NCBI GenBank assembly: GCA_030847615.1
Contig: JAUMIR010000003.1
Coordinates: forward strand, 57,335,001-57,399,000
Source of the DNA: Gambelia wislizenii
Taxonomy: Eukaryota; Chordata; Lepidosauria; Squamata; Crotaphytidae
DNA: 64,000 nt
Direction of reading: 5' to 3'
This document shows, one piece after another, positions 57,116 through 64,000 of the stretch. Below the pieces are notes generated by a model, which had not been told where the DNA came from, did not search any database, and was given only the letters and a program-made list of their open reading frames with translations. The translations under genes and the position numbers were made by a program. Positions within the stretch are counted from its first letter, which is position 1, and each line of letters starts with the position of its first letter.

Positions 57116-58045
57116 GTCACCCTAACTGCTCGGAGGTTCTTAAGGACCCTCAAAATATCTATATTAATTTGGGGAATTAATATACTCAGCTTGGCTATGC
57201 AAGAGGGGTCAACACAACACAATCTTTTGACCTATGTTTACTGGTACTAAGGAGGAGATGTTTAGCTAGATAGTACAATAATTTATCTTTATTTAAGAAA
57301 ACAATATAAACATTTACACACACATCCAGGCTTCAAGCATTCATGCAAAGCTAGCAAATAAAGTAGGAAATACAGTATTGGGATAGAGGAATAGAGGAGG
57401 GAGTTTGTGGGAGATATGGCATCTGTCTTGTAGAGATGAGGTTGAAGAAGGAACCTGCAGAGTGGCGGTCCAGAACAGAAACAGCTGCACAGATGAACAT
57501 ATTGACCACAGGAAGGAGGTCCATGAGTGTTTGAGTGGAGTTTTGGAAGTGTTTTTATAGTCAATAACTGCCTTCTGGGGATGGGATTTCGAGTGAATGA
57601 CAATGCTTCTCGGAGATGCTCAGGGTGAGAAAAAGGCACTCCAGATGTGTTAATGGCATCTTAATGTGCGGATACTTTATGACTGAATGGAGGAAGCAAC
57701 TTCCTTTGTTTGAGGGAAGGCAAAGATATGGGGATTGTTTGCTGGTTTGAATATCTCAGCTTTAGCTGATAGGATTAGCCAGGTGTCAGGCGCATAGCTG
57801 CCTTTGCAAGTTAACATTTTTTTTTAAGAATTTGGGCTGGCCCCTTCTTAAGTGCATACATGACTGAGTCTGAATGCTAGTCTTTGTGATTTGTTGGAAT
57901 TTTCCAGTTTTAATTGTCACATTGCATGGAAGGCCACATTTGGCCTAATTATTAAATACTGCCAAATTGTTAGATATGGGACAGGGAGTGTCAGGGTAGG
58001 TAACAACACACACACACACACACACACACACCATGTTTGTATATA
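56526..58045. other. Unassigned sequence with (CA)n tracts
   Basis: (CA)n microsatellites occur at about 57084-57116 and 58006-58032. Open frames near 56891-57250 cross the first of these and show no domain. Confidence 0.5.
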
Positions 58046-58361
58046 CAGCCATCCCTCCACATTCATGGGTTAAGCATTTGCAGGTTTTATTATTTGAAGA
58101 TTCCTGTTTTTGCCACTGCCTCTGCTGCTGCTTTATATGTGACTGAAAAAAAAATATGTTTTTTCCTAGGCATTTCTAGGTTCTCCAGCCTAATTCTATG
58201 TTCAGTTTCCAGTGGAAATCAACCATAGAATCACACTGGTGGCCCTAGAAATGCCTAGAGCAAGGTTCTCTCAGGTTAAAAAAAGTATCCTATATTCATG
58301 GTTTTTCCACTTTTGCAGGTATCCTGTGCCCCTAATCCCCATGAAAGTTGTGGACTGGCTT
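58046..58361. mobile_element. 316-bp Tigger-like MITE
   Basis: The left end CAGCCATCCCTCCACATTCATGG and the right end (CCATGAAAGTTGTGGACTGGCT) are imperfect inverted repeats, flanked by TA on the left and TTA on the right. Inside, CCTAGGCATTTCTAGG and CCTAGAAATGCCTAGAG form a further inverted pair. Confidence 0.7.
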
Positions 58362-60708
58362 TAGGTCTATGTACCAGAAGGTTGGCTAGACAGTGGAAAT
58401 ACTCTTCATAGAATTTAAGGAGAATACCTTTTGTCCCAACGGGAGCCCACAGTGATTTGCCTTATTTGGAAGAAGGGGGGTAAAAAAAAAATCCAAAATC
58501 TACCTGGAAAAGTCTTTGCAATTTTTCCCAAGGTTTTTTAAACAATGTGTGGAAATACACATTACCATTCATTTCGACAACTGATTCAAATTGCAGTGCA
58601 TTCTCAGTGAGGGCAGAAGCGGACAGTGAATTGGTCAGACATGGATGTGTGTGTGTGGGGGGGTTGGGCTTTCCAGAAAGGAAGCAGAAAGAAGCACCAT
58701 TTTGGATGTTCACACTGCCAATCATGTCCATTTTTGCTCCTTTGAGTTAATCAAATAGATTTTTTTTAAGCAGAATGTCGCACTTGTGCACCTTTACTTT
58801 AAAGTTAAAAAAATACTGTGCAGCAGCAGCAACACACTAATTTACTCAGCCACCATCTTGATTCGCAGGCATGTGTACTTCAAATGTGGATAGCTTTGCA
58901 TACTGTTGATTTTGCCAAATGACCATGGAGACAAATGAACACTGCTGGGAATTTGCAATAATGTGCAGGAATCAGTATTATATCTTTTCTTCTACACAAT
59001 CCCCAAGGTTTCACTCTAAAGAACCCAAAGAAGCTAAAGCACCTCTAAAGCACCTAAAGAAGCTGTCATATCAGCTTGGTGGGTTCTTCTGCCTGAGAGA
59101 CCCTTCACTGATATTTTGGGGTGCAATCTTAAGACTCCTCTAGCCTGGGAATCTCATCAAAGAAGCAGACTGGATTCCATGAAAGTTTTTGCTGAAATGA
59201 ATTAGTTAGTCTTAAAGACAGTCTTCTCTTCTTTTTATACTGAAACAAACTAACATTACTACCTCTTTGAAGAAGGTTTGAATGACAACATGCTCCCCTT
59301 TTATGTCACCGCCTATGTATCCCTCTCTTCTAACAAGGGTCAGCATTCTCAGTTCAACAAACAAAGATCAGATTCTCTAACAAAAAACAAAGCACATGTG
59401 ACCATGCAACGCCAGGGTTTTTAAATTTTGGAACAAGAACACTTCTAATGAGGCTGGGAAAAGGACAAAATGACCTCTGGGTCACAGGGGAGAAGACATC
59501 AAGAGAAAAAGCAGGCAAGAGGGAGGGAGGAAGATTGCTGAATTCAAAAAGCATTTTAGCCTCTGACATTAGTGAGAAATGTATGTCACATCTAATGAAA
59601 CTAAGAGACAGATTTGAAAGGGCCTAATGATGACACTTCTATAAAACAGGAGACAAAGAACATGTCTTTGCTCTGTAAGGACTGGCAGTAATTTCACTTC
59701 TCACTGAAAATGGAAGTGTAGTGCAACCAAGTAAAAATGGTAATGCACCTGTCCCATATATCTTATGCTATAACCTCTGAAAACACAGTTCAACAAATGT
59801 CAAAGGTGGCTGATATCCATCCTATAACTTGCTATTATAGCATATTTGCTTACTTTATTTGAATTTACTTGGCACATACTATGTTTGTGCTGTTTTGTTT
59901 CCTAGAAATCAATGAGTACAGTACTTGCCCAAGAGAAGGGGTGACTATTTCATTTAATACTTTCACATACCCACTGAGACAATCCATATTTCCTGACATC
60001 AGATGCCAGGGTAGAGTTCATGAAATTGGCACTCTCATTCATTCAGCCTGTTATGCACACTGATTTCCTTGCTTAAAGATCAGAAAGGGACCAGTTCATA
60101 GTAGCATTTGGGGCTGGGATGTTGTGAGCTGACTGTTCTTGTGCTTTCCCTCTGTGAATCTTATGAAATGGAAATATAATTGCTTCACCATGTGTTCCAA
60201 AACTGATAAACAACGGGAACTACCTGAACAGAATGAAGAACTGTACATTGCTGATATAGAACAACACATTTCTTGCAGCAGGAGGTTTGTGCTGCTTAGA
60301 GATCCAGATCTATGGATTATAGCTTATTGAGCATAGATTTCTGACTGTAAAACCAACAAATATTTGCAACATTCTTGTGTTCTATGGCATTAATAAATAC
60401 ACATAACACTCTGCTCTTCTAAGACACAGCAGATATGTCAAGCAAGATATATTTTTGTAGGCAAGTGCAGAAGTACAATCAGAGGCCCATATATTTTTTG
60501 GAACATTTACATTCAGAAGTTGCTTTTGGTTTACAGGTTAAGAGAAAAAACAAATCAAATTAGAATCCAGGCAGCTATAACAAAAAATATCAAAACTGTA
60601 TACGTACTCTGAGTGGGAAGTAGCTCTGCCTCTAAGATCCACTTAAGGGGAAAAAAAAGTTAATTGTAAAACAAGAAGGCCAGAAACCTCTATCATGGTG
60701 AACGTTAT
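58362..60708. other. Unassigned sequence
   Basis: About 2.3 kb without a recognised gene or repeat. Confidence 0.45.
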
Positions 60709-61351
60709 GGACATTTTCAGACGGGGCCAAATACCCCGTTCCTGCCCCACTACCTCCATTCCCTGTTCCTGCTGCAGAATAGAAGAAAAATGTTTGCACA
60801 CTTACCTTCATTCCATGGCAGGAATGTCCTCCCCCTCCTCTCACTGGCCGGTTGTAAATGCAGCCATGGTTAGGCTGCATTTATGACCGGCAAATGAAAT
60901 CCCACCCATTCTCACAAGAAAACAGGTGTGCGGCAAATTTAAAAGTAAAACAAAACAAACAAAAAACAAAAAAACAAAACACAAATGTCAAAATTGAAAA
61001 CAAAGCTCAAAAACACATAAAAAAAATACAAGGAACCTGGGGAAGGGGGAAAAGGGTGTCACTTACCTGGATGTCCCGATGGTGTCTGGAAGTGCTGGGA
61101 ACAGACCCCTCTTCCACGTGGCTGTCATCTCACAACAGGAACGGGGCTCCTTTTCCCACACCCCTGATTCTGTGACAGACACGGAACAGGTGATCTGTTC
61201 ATGATGTTTCATTGTGAATAGAATATTTCGGGAGCAGCACAGGGGCAGGACAGATGCAAGATGGAATGGGTCAACATAATCCAAAAGGGAGACCCTTTCT
61301 CGACCTTGTTCTGTGCCTGCCACAGAATATTGAGCTCACTTGAAAATCTCC
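60709..61351 (-). mobile_element. 643-bp TIR element, family H
   Basis: The left end GGACATTTTCAGACGGGG and right end CTTGAAAATCTCC are inverted repeats, flanked by TAT on both sides (60706-60708, 61352-61354). The interior, read on the minus strand, shares CGGGACATCCAGGTAAG, a T-rich middle and AGAATGGGTGGGATTTCA with 61515-62074, in the opposite orientation. No transposase is present. PIF/Harbinger-like by the 3-bp duplication; this is inferred. Confidence 0.7.
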
Positions 61352-61514
61352 TATGTAACTACATATAATTTAGCTATGTAGAAGAGGTGCTAAAAAACCC
61401 TCTTAATGAATTGTGAAGATGCATAATGGGACACCAGCAAGAGTGCTCCAGTACACATTGATACTCTCTGGCTGATGTCCTGATGCACAAGACCAATGCA
61501 GATCAGTCCCAAAT

Positions 61515-62074
61515 GGAGAAGATTATCGGACATGTAAAAAAATGGCATTATGACAACACCATGAGATTGCAAAAGGGCTTCCTTATCAGACAATATTGTC
61601 CCCCATCATCTCCCAAATATTCTGCTGCCATTATATTGTTGGGAAGAAGCCAGCAATTGGTCTCCCGTGACATTTCCATTCCAGATTTGCCTGTGTGCAA
61701 CATTTTTGCTGGTGAGATTTTTTTTGCTGGCGAGATTCCAGTGTCAATGGGTGGTCCCACCAGAACACACTGAGATCGGGACATCCAGGTAAGCTACTCA
61801 CTTTTTTGTTTCCCCCACGAGTTACTTGTAATGTTAGTTTGTTTAGGTGTTTAGTGTCACTTTTTGTGTTTATTTTTATTTTTGAATTTCCCGTGCTTGT
61901 GTCTTTTCATCAGAATGGGTGGGATTTCACTCTAGGAAGCTCCATTCACTCCTGGGCTGTCTAAACGATGGGAGAGAATGTAAGTGCAGTGGGGAGGGTT
62001 ATTGTTTCGGGACAGGGGTGGGATTGGAGATTGTAGGACAGGAACACTTTTTGCATCCTTGTCTGATAATCTCC
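61515..62074 (+). mobile_element. 560-bp TIR element, family H, inverse of 60.7-kb copy
   Basis: The left end GGAGAAGATTATCGGACA and right end TGTCTGATAATCTCC are inverted apart from a small indel. Shared interior blocks with 60709-61351 (minus): CGGGACATCCAGGTAAG (61778-61794) and CAGAATGGGTGGGATTTCACT (61912-61932). Flanks AAT and ATA do not form a clean duplication. Confidence 0.65.
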
Positions 62075-63474
62075 ATAGATTGGTTCCACTGTGCATCAAT
62101 CATTTTGCTGGCTCCCCTATGTAGTAAATCACAGCAACCCTTTATTGGATACAGATGTAACAAAACTGTTCAGTTCTAATTCCTGCAGAAATAAGTCTGC
62201 TTGCGAAGATGTAAGTCCTCAATAGGATTCCATTCATTGTCTTCACTGTACAAGTGAGTAAAATGTGGACCATAGATTACATCCGTCTTTCTAAGGACTT
62301 TTCTGTGGTATCCAAAGAATGACAGAAGTGCTGCCAAATTGTCACACATACACCCTTGCTTCTGCTACACATGATAGACAAAAAGACTGGAGGGCCCTGT
62401 TGAATGGGATACGTTATGGTGCAGTGAGGAACAAAAGGTTCTGAAAATTCAATGGAGGTACCTTCTGTGAAGGAAATCCTGTGCGTAGAAGTCAGATCCT
62501 CCAGTTCTTTGTTCTACAATTTTTGTGTCTGGCATTTGAACTGGCATTTAACTGGCCCAGTTAAAGTTTCAGAAGATGTTTGTTAAGTTCAGGAGCTGGC
62601 AGCACTCATACTTATAGGGCAGGTAACCTACTCAGAGGACCTCTGTAATTATACTGAACTGAACACCAGTACAGAAGTCTATAGACACCTTTTTGATGAA
62701 ACTGTGAAGGTCTGGAATGCTTCTGGAACTGTTCAGGAGTGGGCCTTACCTTCAAACCTAGAACAGCCCCTCCCCTTAATACTACATGTGAATAGACAAA
62801 TGCCTACCCAGGGTTTATATAACATTTCTATCCACACAAAGGGAGACTTTTTCTAATGAAGCCAATTAAGATGGCTGTATAGATTATCTTCTACTAAGAG
62901 CTTTAAAGCAGGCCATCTTTATCTGTATTGCCAGAACTTAAGTTTGGCTGAGGTCATCTTGTGCACTTCAGAGGTGTTCATGTACAAGCTTCTGTTAAAT
63001 AGAAAACAGGCCACAGATAAAAGGAATATTTTTCTACCCCAATAAGCCCCCTATGTTTCTTCAAACTGAACAATAAACTGGGCAATGAGAAATAAATACC
63101 TGTAACAATGTTGGGTTGCTGTTTCCCCTAGAGATTGCTATTCCTTCCTGTAATTCCTGTAATCTTCTTTTGGATTCCCCCCCCCCTGATAGTCTGAAAT
63201 ATTTGGCTAAATATATATATATATATATATTTTCATCTGAAGAGTTGGTGGTTATGATGATGTCCCAAAGACTGTAAGAATCTTTTGGTTGGTGGTAGCT
63301 TACTTCGATATGAGATGATTGTGAGTTTCTATTTTTAAGAGAAAAATACAGAAATACATTTGCTCCTTTCTAAAGCAATGGCAGAACTACCCAAGCAACC
63401 TGTCAGCATTCCTTTCTACTTTCAAAATATCCCAGTGGGAACAATACCGCAACATGAGTATTTTATCATTAAAC
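62075..63474. other. Unassigned sequence with (AT)n tract
   Basis: An (AT)n run occurs at 63209-63231. No gene or element is recognised. Confidence 0.45.
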
Positions 63475-64000
63475 TGAGGATTGTTTGGGCTGGAAGTCAA
63501 CCTGAAGAAAATGGAAGTTCTCTACCAGCCAGCACCACAGGATGAACACCACCATCCCCACATTGCCACAGGCAATTCTCCTTTACGGGTCTGAAATATG
63601 GGTCACCTATCACCACCACTTACGACTCCTCGAATGCTTTCATCAATGCTTTATACGCACAATCCTAAATATACACTGGACTGACTATGTGATGAATGTT
63701 GCTGTCCTTGAGCAAGCAGGGATCACCAGCCTTGAGGCCATGATATTGAGAACACAGCTGTGCTGGGCAGGGCACGTTTCGAGGATGGAGGACCATCGCC
63801 TCCCAAAAATAGTACTCTACAGTGAACTCGCCACGGGTCAGTGTAACGCTCCAAAAAAGTGTTACAAGGACTCCCTGAAACAACATCTCAGGCTCGGCCA
63901 AATTCACCAACAATGGTCCACCCTGGCCTCACATCGGGAGGCATGGAGACGCACTATCCACAATGCTGCAGCCTTATTTGAGAGCTCACACTGAACAAGT
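63475..64000 (+). mobile_element. Third copy of the 10.4-kb LINE family, internally deleted, cut by window edge
   Basis: Starts with GGATTGTTTGGGCTGGAAGTCAACCTG, homologous to 11385-11360 on the minus strand, and continues AAAATGGAAGTTCTCTACCAGCCAGCACC. After CACATTGCCACAGG it jumps over about 200 bp present in the 10.8-11.3 kb copy (the FTYLGSIIS to RAIV segment) to an ILLYGSE-W block. It then remains open through NIHWTDYVMNVAVLEQAGIT, CWAGHVSRMEDHRLPKIVLY and a QWSTLASHREAWRRTIHNAA block to a stop near 63992. The 3' UTR lies beyond the window. Confidence 0.85.

Noticed and set aside
56891..57250. 119-codon plus-strand frame
   Set aside because: It spans a (CA)n microsatellite giving a His-Thr run and has no recognisable motif.
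61512..62077. Target-site duplication for the 61.5-kb element
   Set aside because: The flanks are AAT and ATA; no shift of the ends gives an exact duplication, so I did not claim one.

Overview
This window looks like about 64 kb of intergenic DNA from a reptile, most likely a squamate (lizard or snake). The evidence is the repeat mixture: CR1-type LINEs whose ORF1 carries an SGNH-esterase domain, a Penelope-like element, a BovB/RTE-like fragment, an L1 3' fragment, L2-like LINE tails, tRNA-derived SINEs ending in (AAC)n, Tigger-like and hAT-like MITEs, and many (CA)n/(GA)n microsatellites. I found no convincing host exon, RNA gene or CRISPR. Every long open frame I could recognise belongs to a transposable element, and all of these are broken by stops or frameshifts. 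Taxonomy and family names rest on recalled motifs, not on a database search.

Layout. 0-5.4 kb: a nearly complete minus-strand CR1 (763-5375), with a degraded ORF1, a degraded ORF2 and a promoter-like 5' end. 5.4-9 kb: two diverged copies of an unknown segment, then a minus-strand Penelope-like element split by a SINE, then a second SINE. 10.4-12.6 kb: a non-LTR retrotransposon with its 5' half inverted, bounded by a 19-nt target-site duplication. 13-23 kb: a patchwork of DNA transposons (TIR families, a Tigger-like element nested in another MITE, a 0.4-kb foldback, an inverted pair of one MITE on either side of an L1 3' end) and a hAT-like palindrome. 25.6-27.3 kb: a 1.4-kb Tigger-like element with a GC-rich, tandemly repeated interior, followed by a palindromic MITE. 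28-33.4 kb: a second CR1 on the plus strand. It has tandem about 349-bp TATA-bearing monomers upstream of ORF1 and is interrupted in the RT domain by a 965-bp solo LTR with a 4-bp target duplication. 33.6-64 kb: sparse repeats, including two homologous 351-bp hairpin MITEs (33.6 and 52.6 kb), longer elements with related termini (35.4, 46.5, 60.7 and 61.5 kb), a BovB-like fragment, a perfect 61-bp tandem duplication, and a third copy of the 10.4-kb LINE family running off the right edge.

Nothing here forms an operon or pathway; the relationships are those of insertion history. Nesting gives relative ages: SINE into Penelope, LTR into CR1, hairpin MITE into SINE, Tigger-like MITEs into larger TIR elements. 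The most unusual theme is a group of apparently non-autonomous DNA elements whose ends resemble GGAGATTTTCAGAC or GGANATTATCAGAC, usually with 3-bp AT-rich target duplications, but whose interiors differ, some of them forming near-perfect hairpins. It resembles a PIF/Harbinger-type family; this assignment is an inference.
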